Assembly (NCBI RefSeq): GCF_049243985.1
Contig: NC_135372.1
Span: forward strand, 96,649,318 to 96,713,317
From: Paroedura picta
Taxonomy: Eukaryota; Chordata; Lepidosauria; Squamata; Gekkonidae
DNA length: 64,000 nt
Direction of reading: 5' to 3'
The position numbers and the translations under genes are program-made. Of this stretch, positions 22,301-31,975 are shown piece after piece (the first letter of the stretch is position 1; every line of letters starts with the position of its first letter). The notes below the pieces were generated by a model that did no database searches, was not told where the DNA came from, and saw only the letters and a list, made by a program, of their open reading frames with translations.

Positions 22301-25300
22301 GTGTTCTGGCAGAAAAAAGAAAAATTGAGATTAACACTTTGAAATTGATTCTTCTTCCTCCTCTTAGGCTAGGTGTGTTGGTTAGAAATAAACCCAGTCA
22401 TTTGCTGAGTTGAAGAGACAGGATAATTAGAGACCTGCACTTAGACACTGTAATGGTGTTGCAGCTCCAAAGGACCTTCTTGCTGAAGCTCTGAGCTCTG
22501 CAGTGCAATGGGCTTTTGATTTTCAAAATGGAGAACTCTCTGAATAAAAAAGAAGAATAATGCTAACTCAGCAAAGAAAAGGGATAAATTGAAGGAGTCG
22601 GGGAAGGGTAGGACACAGTTGGAAGCATATAATACAGGGTTCCCAGAGAGAAGTTCTTCCTCCCTGCCGGGGCCTACCACAACAATGCCCCAGTCCCTTA
22701 CCCCTGTTCTCCCAGAGCAGGGAGTGGATGAAATAGCCCATGTTGAGGTGACTGTGTCTCCTCTTAGTGAGAGACAAGATGCCTCCGGACAGAATGCTCT
22801 GCGGCCAGAGATCACAGGCAGAGAGAGAGGCATGATTGCGATCTCAGTGGCACAAATTGGCAGCATGCTGATGGTGAGCATAGTGAGCAGTTTGGGGGGC
22901 ACAATTGGATCCTTCCTAATTCAAGCCCCGATGCCCTGAGCAGAGAACGGTGGTGGTCAGCAGTGTAAACCGTGACATTTTTCCAGCCATTTTGGCACCC
23001 CCTGTGGGAAACTGTAATAAGTGGCAACAGTAATGGCTGCAGCAGCCAGGACCTGGCAGAGATGTGCAACTAGCAGAACCTCAGCCAACTAACCAACTGG
23101 TCCTGGACTCACAGCCTGTTAGACAACTAAGATTCACCCCCTGAAAGGGAGAGTAGACATTGCAAAGAAGGAAAACAGCCTGCCTTAGGGGAGAGAAAAA
23201 TAGAAGTTTGTCAGTGCAACACCATCACAAAAGACAAAGGCTAACTTAATAGTCCATCACAGTGTGTGGATGCAGAGAGGACTGCCGGTGTGTGGCTACT
23301 TCCATGCCAGTTCCTTCAGAGGCAGACAAAGGTGAATGGTCTGGGGAGGAATCAGATTTAAAAGAGACCTCTTTACCAGACTTTTTCAGTCAGAGCATTT
23401 CCAGAGGTTGTTAAAAAAGGTTACTTGACGCCTGAATTATGATTCTGAATATATTAATAGTACAGACACAGACAAACAAAGGAAATCTGCAAATTTAGAT
23501 GTTAGAGGTTTTAAAAAGCCATCTAACAAACTTTCAGTCTGCACTTTTCCCCGAAGCGTTTGAGGATGTCATGAGAGTGGAATGGCAGTGGCATCTCCTT
23601 ATGTAGGGTTTAACATGCTCCCAGAGGATATCATGAAGGATTTAAAGGCACTACTTGTGGATGCTTTTGTGGTGGCTATGCTGTCAGGAGCTGTCTTAAC
23701 TAAGGATGATGAGAATGTCTTAAAACAGTGGTAGCCAACCTTTTAATCACCGGGGACCGGTCAACGCTTGACAATTTTACTGACGCCCCGGGGGGGGGTA
23801 GTCTTTTGCCGAGGGATGTCGCCGCCGCCTGAGCCCCTGCTCTGCTTGCTTTCCTGCTGGCACCCTGACTTCCTGCCGCCCACTGGGGGGTGCTGCCAGC
23901 AGCAGCTGTGCAGTGCCACGCCGAGGGGGAGCCCCAGCCATGGCGGCCACCGGAGAGCACTAAAGGCGAGCCAGCGGCAGAGTGGCAGGGCAGTCCCCGA
24001 GGCAGCAGCTGGGGAGGAGGAGGAGGTATGGCCCGGTACCACCTGATCTACAGACCGGTACCAGTCCCCGGACAGGGGGTTGGGGACCACTGTCTTAAAA
24101 GACACTGTTGACAGGAAGAATGAGATCATTTTTTAAAAAGTACATGAGGCGTATTCTTTGGCCACGAGAGCTGATGCAGTTGTATCTAACTTTGCAAGGG
24201 CTGCTGTTGTATGGGCAGATGATCTCTTTCAGGATCCAGAACCTCATCCGCTGGTATTAAGAAGGTCTCTCTTAAAAATGAATAGAGCCTGTCAATTTGC
24301 TACAGAAGCATCACAGGAGGCTTTGCAATTTTTGGCTAAAGCCCAAGCAGCAGATATAGTGGCAAGGAGAAACCTATGGCTGAAGCATTGGAGGGTAGAT
24401 ACCCTTTCTAAGGCAAACCTAATTACAGAGAAATATTCTGGAAGACTTCTTTTTGGAGAAAGGGCTCTGGAGAGTGTTCAGGTAGCACAGAACAATATAG
24501 CAATAACTGTACAGACCTTAGAAGAACACGGGTTTCTCATAAGCAGATAAAGGAGTCAGCTGGTCTCAGCAAAGGAAATGGTTCACTTAGGGATACTATT
24601 AAACACAGTATGTACAAAGGTCTTCTTATCACAGGACAGCGTGATAAAGATAAGGTAGACTGTCCAAAGGGGAGGCAACTTACAAAAGGTCAATGTGATG
24701 ACACTGGTTAGATTTACTGGTAGCTACCATACAGACTGTATCTTGGGCAAGACTGCATCTATGGACTCTACAGTGGACATTGCTCCCTCTGCAGAGGGAC
24801 ATTATAAAAAAATACACAAAATAATATTCTTGACAAAATGTCCAAGGACAAGTCTAAGATGGAGTCTGTCAAAAGTACTGATGGTAATCAAATTGAAGTA
24901 TCTGTCCTGGAAAGTAGCCTTTCTGAGTGCAGTCATTACAGCCAGGAGGGTGTCTGGAATGGGGGTTCTTTTCATTTGAAAAGAGTTGTGTGTGTTTCAC
25001 AAAGATTCTGTAGTGCTTAGAACAGATCCCTCCTTTATTCCAAAGGTAAATTCAAGGTTTCACACTGATCAACCAATCATACTTCCTTCCTTTTCCCCAA
25101 AGGCATCATTTCAGAGGGAGAAGGAATGGCACAAACTAGAAGTGATAAGAGCACTAAAGATATATATAGACAGGACCCAAAAATATTTATCAGAGGCTTT
25201 ATTTGTTGCTCATAGTACAAAATTAGGAAATAAGGTTTCCAAAGGTACCACCACAGATTGGTAAGGATTTGCAGCAGACAGGTTTATTACATTTTGGGAT

Positions 25301-28300
25301 TGGAAAAATCTTCAGCTATCTTATATCAGCTATCAGCTATATAAAATCTTCAGCACATTCCATAGGTCAGCAGCTACTTCTGTGGATTTCAGAACAAATG
25401 TTTCTGTTGAGGAGATTTGTAGCACGGCCACCTGGTCTTCCTTCTCAATTTTGTACATCACTACAGGATTGACAACAGGTATCAGAGGAGGTAATCTTTG
25501 AAAGGAATGTCTTGAAACAGGTTCAAACAGAATATTGTAACAAGGAAAAATGATAATCAGATGTTATATCCACCCAGGGTTTAGCTGGTATATATAACCA
25601 GTCTTGGAGGACCCCCTACTGAAGGAGAATGAAAAATTGGCTTACCTGAAGACTTCTCTTCAGTGGGGCAAAGTCCTCCAACATATTTCCCACCACTGTT
25701 ATTGTTCATGTGGTGGTTGTTCTGGTTGTTATGATAAAGGCTTAATGGAATTAAACTGCAGAGCTCTAAGAAGAAACAAATATTGAGTTGTTTGGTTATG
25801 ACAGTTATTAAATGAAGTAAAATTTAAATTTTAAACATTTAAGTTCTTGTGGAGCTTGGGTATTGTATGCCTGGAGGCGGGTCAACTCACCTCGATCCAG
25901 TAAAGGCATATTAATGCCTCCATCCTGCCTAGAGTGAGTGGAGGCGTGACCTAACTTGAAGGACTTCACCCCACTGAAGCGAAGACGTCTTCAGGTAAGC
26001 TAATTCTTCGTTTTGCCATGTATCTGTTGACTAACCATATTTTAACTTTTTTGCATGAATATAGCGGCTGCATTTCAACAAGGGAAAATCCCACCCACTC
26101 CTTTCTCTGCTCCACCCCCAGGAGGAGCTATGATACCACCACCACCCAATATCCGTAAGTGACAGTTGATGTCTTATTTCTGACTAGTATAAATATGTGA
26201 TGGATGATTTGATGTATGTTCAAGGAAAAAATCTAGAGGTTTTTTTGGGAGGGAGGGGTGAGCTGTCAATTTAATAGCCATCCACCAGTAGTGAAAGGGA
26301 CTGGAGCTTTCCTAATAAATAGCCCTATTGATTGATAACTGAGGGGCCATATGTAAAGCACACTCAAGTTGATATGCAGCCCTGTGTCTTAGGAAGTGCT
26401 ACAATGCCTTATCACAGCCTTTCTCAACTTTTATACTGTTGAGAAACCTCTGAAACATTCTTCAGGCTTCAAGAAACCCCAGAAGTGCTGAATATGGTTG
26501 GGAAGCATACCTGTGTACTTGCCCATCCAGTGCCCCTCCCCTTCCCAACCTCTCCAGGTCCATCATTGGCCATTTTGGGAGGGTGGGTAGGTGGGTGGAT
26601 AAGACCATATATTGTCATATCACCCAATAAATATTTAACAGAATCACTCAATAAATATTTAACAAAATATTTAACAAAAGGTCCCCAAATTCCACAGGGC
26701 CTGCAAAAGGGAGCTCCTCCACCAGGCATTTGCCTGAGACCAACAACAGGTCCCCCCTCAGACATCCTCTCCATGGCCTGAACCACTCTGTCTTTAAGGG
26801 CCTTAGCTAAGTTCCATTCCTGTTATATTGTTTAAGATCACGGAAATTGTGTTATTTAGATTATTGTTGTTGTATTTGTTATATATTAATTCGTTCCATG
26901 TATCCCCCATGTTGTATGTAAACCGCCTTGAGCTATATGGAAGGGCGCGGTATAGAAATCAAATAAATCAATTAATTAATTAATCAACTCCTACTAATTC
27001 AGGAAACCCTTCCAAGGCTGTGAAGAAACTTGAGGGTTTCACAAAACCCTGGTTGATAAAGCCTTTCTTATGGTCTAGAACTGTCAGAATAATAAACTAA
27101 GTTCTGCATATTTGAGATCTGCAAATCTGTTTTGATATTTGTCCATTTTGTCATACTTCAGCTGGTCCTCCACGACCTGGTATGATGCCAGCACCTCATA
27201 TGGGTGGACCTCCAATGATGCCAATGATGGGTCCACCTCCCCCAGGAATGATGCCAGTTGGACCTGGTATGTTTTAGATTACATGCACTGGATTTTGAAG
27301 TGATGTGCAAGTGTGTATCTAGCTGTCAATTCTCACAGGCAGCTTTCATCAGTCAAACTGTGCTTCTATATATATTGGTCAGACAAACATTAAGGATAAA
27401 ACATCTATTAAGCATCTGTTGTACCAATCATTATTTCTTTATTCAGTGGACAACTCCAAGCTTTCCTGGATGAGGCAGATTGTTTATATTCTTTCCAATC
27501 GGCATTTAGATCTGGTTATGCAATTGAAACAGCCTTGGTTGCTCTAGAGCAGTGGTCCCCAACCTGCGGGCCGCGGCCCGGCGCCGGGCCGCAAAGGCCA
27601 TGGCGTCGGGCCGCGGCTCCCTCTCCCCGCCCCCCCCCCCGCAGTAAAAAACTTCCCAGGCCGCAAGCTTGCGGCCCGGGAAGCTACTTACTGCGGGAGG
27701 GCGGGGAGAGGGAATCAGGGCCGGGCCGCGCCCGTGCAGGCCATGCCCGCGCAGCTCGCGGGTGCGGCCCGATCCGCGGGCGTGGCCCGAAACGTGGGTG
27801 CGGTCCCCGCGGGCGCAGCCCGATGCCCTGCCGGTCCCCAGCCTAATAAGGGTTGGGGACCACTGCTCTAGAGCAGTGGTTCTCAAACTTGTGGTTGCGA
27901 CCCCATTTGGGGTTGCTTGGCCCCTTCTGCGGTGTCACCCCATTGCTAGTGGCGGTGGGTGGTGGCGGAGGTGGTGGAGCCATGGCACTGGCCGCCTCGA
28001 TTTTTGTACAGCCACTGCCCACCTGTGTGCATGTTGCCCGCCCACGCCCACATTGCCACCGCCACCAAAGTTGGGGTTGCGATGCCAAAAAGGTTGAGAA
28101 CCACTGCTCTAGGGGATGACTTGTACTTAGGAGATGGACACAGGGAGTGTGACTGACTGTTGATTCTCCTGCACTTCTCAGCAGCTTTCATTACCATTGA
28201 TCATGATATCCTTCTGGACCACCTACCTGGGCTGGGATTGGGAGGCACCATACTGCAGTGGTTATGGTCCTATCTGGAGGCTAGGTTTTAGAAGTTGGTG

Positions 28301-29275
28301 CTGAGGAAGTGCTGGCCAGCCCCTTGGCCTTTGGCTTCTGAGGTCCTACAAGATTCTATCTTGTGCCTTATGCTCTTTAACTTCTATATGAGGTCATCTG
28401 GAGATTTCAGCTGGGCTATCACCAGTATACGGATGATGCTCAGTTCTGTCTCATGCTTTCATATGATTCCAGGGATACTGTAGAAACCTGGAATCATGTC
28501 ACCTGCCCCTCCTGCTGCAGCCCACCATGCAGTAAGAGAGGAAGAAGCTGACAAAAATCTTATACAGGCATAATCCTCAGTAATGCCTTTTTGCCAACAG
28601 AAAATGAGGCTTGAATCTAACCCACTATTTATATTCCAGTGCAACAGCTTATGAAGAGCTCCTATTTTAACAGAAAAGCTGCCTGCCAAAATGTCTCTCC
28701 TACATATTTCAACCCACTAGCATCTCTCTCTAGCCTTTACTCATATCTCTCGTCTTTTATGCCTCTTCCAGGCTTTACAACAGGATCTCTCTTTTGGCTT
28801 TCTTGAAACTTTGCTCCAGTAGCCTCTCACCATAACATAGTCCCAGACCTTCCTCTGTCCACAGATACACACCATCATTCATGATCATTATGTATTGGCT
28901 CTTGCCAGGAAGCAAACATGGCCATAATGTGGAAAGAGGCAGCCATTTCCATGTCAAACATTCCCTGTAATACCTCTTTAGAAATTTAGTTTTTCTCTAA
29001 TAGTTTTTCTCTAATTATTCCTATGTATTGGAATAAAGTCAGAACTTGTCCAAATACAGATGGCTTTTTTCAGTATGACTAATCAAAATGTAGAACTTGA
29101 AGTTGGCTCGGTGCACTTATTACGCTTTACCTATGTTCCATTTCCCATAGCTCCAGGAATGAGACCACCTATGGGAGGACACATGCCAATGATGCCAGGG
29201 CCTCCAATGATGAGACCTCCATCCAGACCTATGATGGTGCCAACTAGACCAGGAATGGCTCGTCCAGACAGATAG
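16361..29275 (+). CDS. SNRPC: SNRPC, U1 snRNP protein C, complete gene span (six coding exons)
   Basis: U1-C is a core protein of the U1 snRNP in the nucleus and stabilises pairing of U1 snRNA with the 5' splice site. Joining 16361-16368, 19919-19961, 21489-21597, 26065-26154, 27162-27266 and 29151-29275 gives 480 bases: 159 residues plus a stop, the length of the human protein as I know it. The N-terminus [17 protein letters not shown] carries a matrin-type C2H2 zinc finger with ligands Cys6, Cys9, His24 and His30. A basic helix ([17 protein letters not shown]) follows, then a Pro/Met/Gly-rich tail ending RPGMARPDR. All introns have gt/ag ends and phases agree. The start ATG is followed by only eight coding bases before the first donor, as in mammals. 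The introns are full of transposons but the coding sequence is intact. Confidence 0.97.
16652..16815 (+). repeat. 5S-rRNA-headed SINE, partial
   Basis: ctcagatctcagaggctacg and the ggtcggccctagctagtaatt segment are a diverged 5S-like head, followed by gccaggccatggcaaaccat and cttttgccttgaaaccctat. It lies in SNRPC intron 1. Confidence 0.65.
16890..17090 (+). repeat. tRNA/CORE SINE, 5' diverged
   Basis: gggtgaccctgggctagtca, cacctacctcacagcgtgtc, ttgtggggagaggaaagg and a tttgggtactgaaaa tail match the other copies. The tRNA head is not recognisable here. Confidence 0.7.
17219..18905 (+). mobile_element. L2-type LINE, 5'-truncated, with open RT frame
   Basis: The frame is open from the truncation point at about 17219 ([17 protein letters not shown]) through 18582, about 454 codons without a stop. 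The RT has [31 protein letters not shown] and YADDTQLYL (Tyr codon at 17737). The C-terminal region has [13 protein letters not shown] and [12 protein letters not shown]-rich 3' UTR (gaaccgccgcgagccggttt) ends in an (ATA/ATAAT)n tail at about 18880-18910. High GC and an open frame suggest a fairly young insertion. It lies in SNRPC intron 1 and lacks the endonuclease part. Confidence 0.85.
18906..19404. other. SNRPC intron 1, no recognisable feature
   Basis: AT-rich; nothing recognised. Confidence 0.45.
19405..19687 (-). repeat. tRNA/CORE SINE, near full length
   Basis: On the minus strand it starts with a tRNA-like head (tggtgtagtggttaggagtg, then gggttcgattc as B box), continues through gtgaccttgggctcatcac, and ends with ggcatataagaaccaactc and (TTC)n. 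This is the best-preserved copy of the family in the window. Confidence 0.85.
19919..19961 (+). CDS. SNRPC: SNRPC coding exon 2
   Basis: 43 bases between a tttcag acceptor and a gtaagt donor. It encodes [14 protein letters not shown] after the split Lys codon and holds the two zinc-binding cysteines. Confidence 0.95.
20342..20702 (+). mobile_element. Non-autonomous hAT element, subfamily A
   Basis: TIRs cagtggtccccaacc / ggttggggaccactg and a perfect 8-bp duplication ctgtagtg (20334-20341 and 20703-20710). Shares its interior (atcaccggggaccagtcaac) with the copies at 23726 and 45707, all in the same orientation. Confidence 0.9.
20703..21480. other. SNRPC intron 2, no recognisable feature
   Basis: AT-rich intronic sequence before exon 3; nothing recognised. 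Confidence 0.45.
21489..21597 (+). CDS. SNRPC: SNRPC coding exon 3
   Basis: 109 bases between ttttgcag and gtaagt. It encodes [16 protein letters not shown] and the following helix to DKT, and supplies the two zinc-binding histidines (His24, His30). Confidence 0.96.
21874..21928 (+). repeat. tRNA/CORE SINE, tail fragment
   Basis: Contains tagagaaaagcagcatgtaa and then gaaccaactcttcttcc, the family tail, immediately upstream of a longer copy. Confidence 0.6.
21929..22165 (+). repeat. tRNA/CORE SINE
   Basis: Head cagtttggtgtagaggttag, body gaccttgggctcgccaccgc and cacccacctcacagggtgtc, tail catataagaaccaactcttc. It sits head-to-tail behind the fragment at 21874, as if it inserted into the tail of an older copy. 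Confidence 0.8.
23726..24092 (+). mobile_element. Non-autonomous hAT element, subfamily A, inside the DIRS fossil
   Basis: Left TIR cagtggtagccaacc, right TIR ggttggggaccactg; perfect duplication tcttaaaa (23718-23725 and 24093-24100). The interior matches the copies at 20342 and 45707. Confidence 0.9.
25638..26003. repeat. Inverted repeat pair at the DIRS right end
   Basis: ggcttacctgaagac and cttcagtggggcaaagtcct in the left arm (25639-25677) are mirrored by ggacttcaccccactgaag and gtcttcaggtaagc in the right arm (25961-26000). The arms are about 40 bp and nearly identical, separated by about 280 bp. Confidence 0.75.
26065..26154 (+). CDS. SNRPC: SNRPC coding exon 4
   Basis: 90 bases between an atatag acceptor and a gtaagt donor. 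It encodes [19 protein letters not shown] and continues to PPPPNI, the start of the proline-rich tail. Confidence 0.95.
26415..27069 (-). mobile_element. hAT-like non-autonomous element split by an L2 tail
   Basis: The left piece starts cagcctttctcaac and runs through ttcaggcttcaagaaacccc. The right piece (about 26997-27069) holds tcaggaaacccttcc and aaaccctggttgataaag. Both match, in reverse orientation, the element at 34386-35213. An L2 3' end lies between them. Confidence 0.6.
26675..26995 (+). mobile_element. L2-type LINE, 3' end
   Basis: Contains gggcctgcaaaagggagctc (the RACKRELL-type C-terminus), ctccaccaggcatttgcctg, and the 3' UTR with gtaaaccgccttgagctata and an (AATT/AAAT)n tail. 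Confidence 0.78.
27162..27266 (+). CDS. SNRPC: SNRPC coding exon 5
   Basis: 105 bases between cttcag and gtatgt. It encodes [18 protein letters not shown] and further Met/Pro/Gly repeats to MMPVGP. Confidence 0.95.
27550..27865 (+). mobile_element. Non-autonomous hAT element, subfamily B
   Basis: TIRs cagtggtccccaacc / ggttggggaccactg; duplication ctctagag (27542-27549 and 27866-27873). The interior is extremely GC-rich and matches the copy at 53168 in inverse orientation. Confidence 0.9.
27874..28106 (+). mobile_element. Non-autonomous hAT element, SPIN-like
   Basis: TIRs cagtggttctcaaac / ggttgagaaccactg. It starts directly after the ctctagag copy that ends the previous element and is followed by ctctaggg. 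The subterminal gtggttgcgaccccatttgg resembles the SPIN family as I remember it. Confidence 0.8.
28491..29050. other. SNRPC intron 5, no recognisable feature
   Basis: No gene or repeat recognised. Confidence 0.4.
29151..29275 (+). CDS. SNRPC: SNRPC coding exon 6 (terminal)
   Basis: 125 coding bases after a cccatag acceptor, encoding [19 protein letters not shown] to RPGMARPDR and ending at TAG 29273-29275. The 3' UTR follows directly. Confidence 0.96.
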
Positions 29276-29545
29276 AAGTAGAAGAAGAAACACCATGCCT
29301 CCTTTTTAATTTTATGTATGCTCTTCTGTAACAGAGACCCGGGAGTTGTATTGTCCAGTATACAACACAAAACAGTGTTTGCTTGTTTGTTTGTTTGTTT
29401 GTTTTTTAAATCTGCAGGCTCAATGTGTGTGTCTAGGAGAGGGGAAAGGGTCAAATAGGAGTACTGGACTAATGTTTTGCAAGAGTTTTCAAATCCATTT
29501 GCTTGTGAATTGTTAGAATAAAATGTCCATATTTGGTATACACTG
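29276..29545 (+). promoter_or_regulatory. SNRPC: SNRPC 3' UTR with poly(A) signal
   Basis: Sequence after the stop codon contains an AATAAA hexamer at 29517-29522, followed within about 40 bases by a T/G-rich stretch (gtctcagtttttgttgg). Cleavage is inferred near 29540. A short (GTTT)n run lies at about 29383-29405. Confidence 0.75.
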
Positions 29546-30295
29546 TCTCAGTTTTTGTTGGTCCACTCTGCATTAAGATTAAGCCTAAGAGTTTGCAACC
29601 TGATTTCTCTTGTGGTTGAGAATGATCCACTACAAACAGTTAGCCCTTCCAAAGAATCTCCCGTTGACCCTTCCAGGCCATGCTGTTGTTGGTCTTCCCT
29701 CCACACTGTGTGACTTCTCCCGGCTATCGCTTCTGTTGCTTTTCCCAGTCAGCCCTGCCCACAATCACTAATGATCTGCTACCATGGGGATTCCATCCAA
29801 TTATGTTCTTAACTGTGTTGCAAAAGCTTTTGGAGTCGCACTGTCTGGGAGCTTTCCTTTTGCACAGCTTGAGAAAGTTAGGTAGTTCCTGAGCACTATT
29901 TGGCCACCAGGGCTATATTAGTTAGGAAGGTTGTTTATAAGCCCGTGACATAAACATGCTGAGGCTTCAATTCACTATATTGTGTTCAATTTCCCCATGA
30001 GATGTAGCTAAACAAGTCTTAGGTTACATGTGAACTTTTAAAAATCTAGGTTAATATGAAGAGCTTCACCACTCTAAAGCTATGTTTTTACCCACTGAGT
30101 GGATTTCACACTCTTGATTCCATCAGCAGTCTGTTTCTCTTGCTTAAGCCTTAAATGAACCCAAAGGTTAAATGCGTCTATTCTTCAGGGAGTGGTAGGT
30201 GTAGAAATGTGTTTCTCTTACTTGTTGTTTTTGAATGTATTGTGCAAGGAGCCATGCAAAGCCAGCCTTGTTTTTGTGGGGATAAATGAAGTTAC
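29546..30295. other. Intergenic downstream of SNRPC, no recognisable feature
   Basis: No coding or repeat signal recognised. Confidence 0.4.
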
Positions 30296-30299
30296 CAAA

Positions 30300-30690
30300 C
30301 CTATTGTGCTCGTCATTCTGTACAGCCTTAAAGTTCTTGGATGGATGAGCAGGATTCCTTTACAGCAAAACAATTTCTTTGAGGTCTCCCACTTGAGGGT
30401 CCTGGGAGGTTGAAGTGTTCTCCTACAGGTTTCTCAGTTTTGTGATTCTTGATGTCAGATTTGTGTCCATTATCTTTTGGCATAGGCCAGGGTTTGAACT
30501 GCTTGTCCTATGTAGAGAACTGAAGGGTATGATTGGCATTTAATGGCATATAGATTATTAGAAGATGAGCAAGTGAATAAGCCAGAGATGGTGTAGTTGA
30601 TGCTATTAGGTCCCATGATTGTGTTGTCTGGGTGTATGTGGCAGCAAAGCTGGCATCTAGGTTTAACTGGTACCACTGTCTATATTCACA
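30300..30690 (-). mobile_element. Penelope-like element, GIY-YIG endonuclease fragment
   Basis: The minus-strand frame at 30470-30676 reads PNSINYTISGLFTCSSSN and YAIKCQSYPSVLYIGQAVQT, the GIY-YIG endonuclease start typical of Penelope elements (YAI...LYIGQ). Further decayed C-terminal sequence lies to the left. Confidence 0.75.
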
Positions 30691-30738
30691 TTAGATGAAC
30701 AGCCTTTGGGGAGGGTGGTATATAAATAAATAATATAC
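30690..30738 (+). repeat. L2-type tail fragment
   Basis: cctttggggagggtggtata followed by taaataaataa is the common L2 3' terminus. Confidence 0.5.
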
Positions 30739-30739
30739 T

Positions 30740-30945
30740 GCTTTCTTCTCTCCACAACAGACACCCTGTGAGGTAGGTGAAGCGGAGAGAGCCCTTATAT
30801 TACTGCTTGGTCAGGACAGCTTTATCAGTGCTGTGGTGAGCCCAAGGTCACCCAGCTGGCTGCATGAGGAGGAGAAGGGAATCAAACCCAGTTTGCCAGA
30901 TTAGAAGCTGCCATTCTTATCAACTACACCAAGATGGCTTTGATG
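30740..30945 (-). repeat. tRNA/CORE SINE
   Basis: The minus-strand copy has gtgaccttgggctcaccaca, cttcacctacctcacagggt, and a tRNA head (tggtgtagttgataagaatg). Confidence 0.78.
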
Positions 30946-31116
30946 TTGTATTATCGTGGGTGAGGAGTTGTTTGAGATGGGGGGGAGGCTATCTGTGTTT
31001 TACCCAAAATCAAATAGATTGGGATCAGAGATTGCTGAATTGTAAGTCATTACGACACTCAGGACAATGGAACTCCCAGACCTCAACAGGTTCTAATCTC
31101 ACTACACATACTAAGA

Positions 31117-31372
31117 TTGGTGTAGTGGTTAGGAGAGCAGACTTCTAATCTGGTGAGCCGTGTTTGATTCCTCACTCTCCCACATGCAGCCAGCTGGGTG
31201 ACCTTGGGCTCGCCACAGCACTGATAAAGCTGTTTTGACTGAACACTAATATCCGGGCTCTCTCATCCTCACCAGGTGTCTGTGGTAGGGAGAGGAAGGG
31301 AAGGCGATTGTAAGCCGCTTTGAGACTCCTTCAGGTAGAGAAAAGCGGCATATAAGAACCAAATTTTCTTTT
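31117..31372 (+). repeat. tRNA/CORE SINE
   Basis: Head gattggtgtagtggttagga with B box gtttgattcc; body gtgaccttgggctcgccaca; tail agcggcatataagaaccaaa. Confidence 0.82.
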
Positions 31373-31481
31373 TTCCCATCTCATTTGTACCCAGAATTAC
31401 ACTTTGTTGATTTTAAAGGTGCCACTGGACTCAAATTTTGTTCTATTACTTGAATCTGAAACCCTAACCCTTACACATAAA

Positions 31482-31975
31482 TACATGAAGCTGCAGTATA
31501 AAATCAGGCCCTTGGTCCATCAGAATCAGCATTGGTTTTCCTAGCTGTGTGGCTGTGGTCTGTTAAGTTTTAATCCCTGATGTTTCACCAGTAATTGGTT
31601 GCCATCTTCAGAGGTAGGACGTGGCAAGACGGGAATATCTCCATGCCATAGTAGAAACTGGCATGGAAAGAGTTCCATCTTGCTGTATTCTATGTCTGAA
31701 GATGCCAGCCACAGTTATCGGTGAAGTTGTCAGGGACTGAAATTACTAGACCATGGCCACACAAACCTACAGTAACCACTTGACCCATGCCGTGAAAGCC
31801 TTTGACAATTCAAAATCAATATTGTCTACTCAGACCAGCCACAGCTCCCCAGGGTCTCCACCTGAGGTCTTCCATACTTTTTTTTTACTGGAGATGCCAG
31901 GAATTGAAGCTGGAGCGGACCTCTGCATGCCAAGCAACTGTTCTGCCTGTGAGCCACAGCCCCTCCCCACAACAC
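31482..31975 (-). repeat. tRNA-headed SINE of a second type, split by an insertion
   Basis: Minus strand: the head is tRNA-like (ggggctgtggctcacaggca, then cttggcatgcagagg and ttcaattcctggcatctcc), at about 31880-31967. The tail (tgatggaccaagggcctgat, then atactgcagcttcatg) lies at 31482-31534. The two parts are separated by the insertion at 31535-31813. Confidence 0.7.
31535..31813. mobile_element. Inverted-repeat insertion inside the SINE, possibly Penelope-related
   Basis: About 65-bp imperfect inverted arms: gtggctgtggtctgtt through ttgccatcttcagag on the left, and tctgaagatgccagccac through agaccatggccacac on the right. Likely target duplication aatcagcattg (31524-31534) and aatcaatattg (31814-31824). 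Class is uncertain. Confidence 0.5.

Larger units (their letters stand above)
22440..26010 (+). mobile_element. DIRS-type (tyrosine recombinase) retrotransposon fossil
   Basis: Old copy of a DIRS-family element in SNRPC intron 3. Parts seen in order: a gag-like region (about 22580-24550) whose later section resembles the LAP2-alpha-like gag of vertebrate DIRS elements ([19 protein letters not shown]); a short RT/RNase H-like remnant (about 24560-24800); a tyrosine-recombinase-like region (about 24820-25470, with [18 protein letters not shown]); and a pair of inverted repeats near its right end (25638-25678 and 25961-26003). A hAT element has inserted into it at 23726. The copy is clearly broken in many places. 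The left limit is uncertain. Confidence 0.72.
27450..28490 (+). mobile_element. L2-type LINE, RT fragment interrupted by two hAT elements
   Basis: Before the interruption one frame reads [18 protein letters not shown]. After it, frames read GDDLYLGD, then a [13 protein letters not shown]-like block and [15 protein letters not shown] with a YTDDAQ-type catalytic block. The reading frame is broken. Lies in SNRPC intron 5. Confidence 0.75.

Noticed and set aside
24158-24550. A LAP2/TMPO-related host gene
   Set aside because: The neighbouring recombinase-like region and inverted repeats place it in a DIRS fossil.
27506-28119. Several long overlapping ORFs on both strands
   Set aside because: They come from GC-rich hAT interiors with few stops; no family resemblance.
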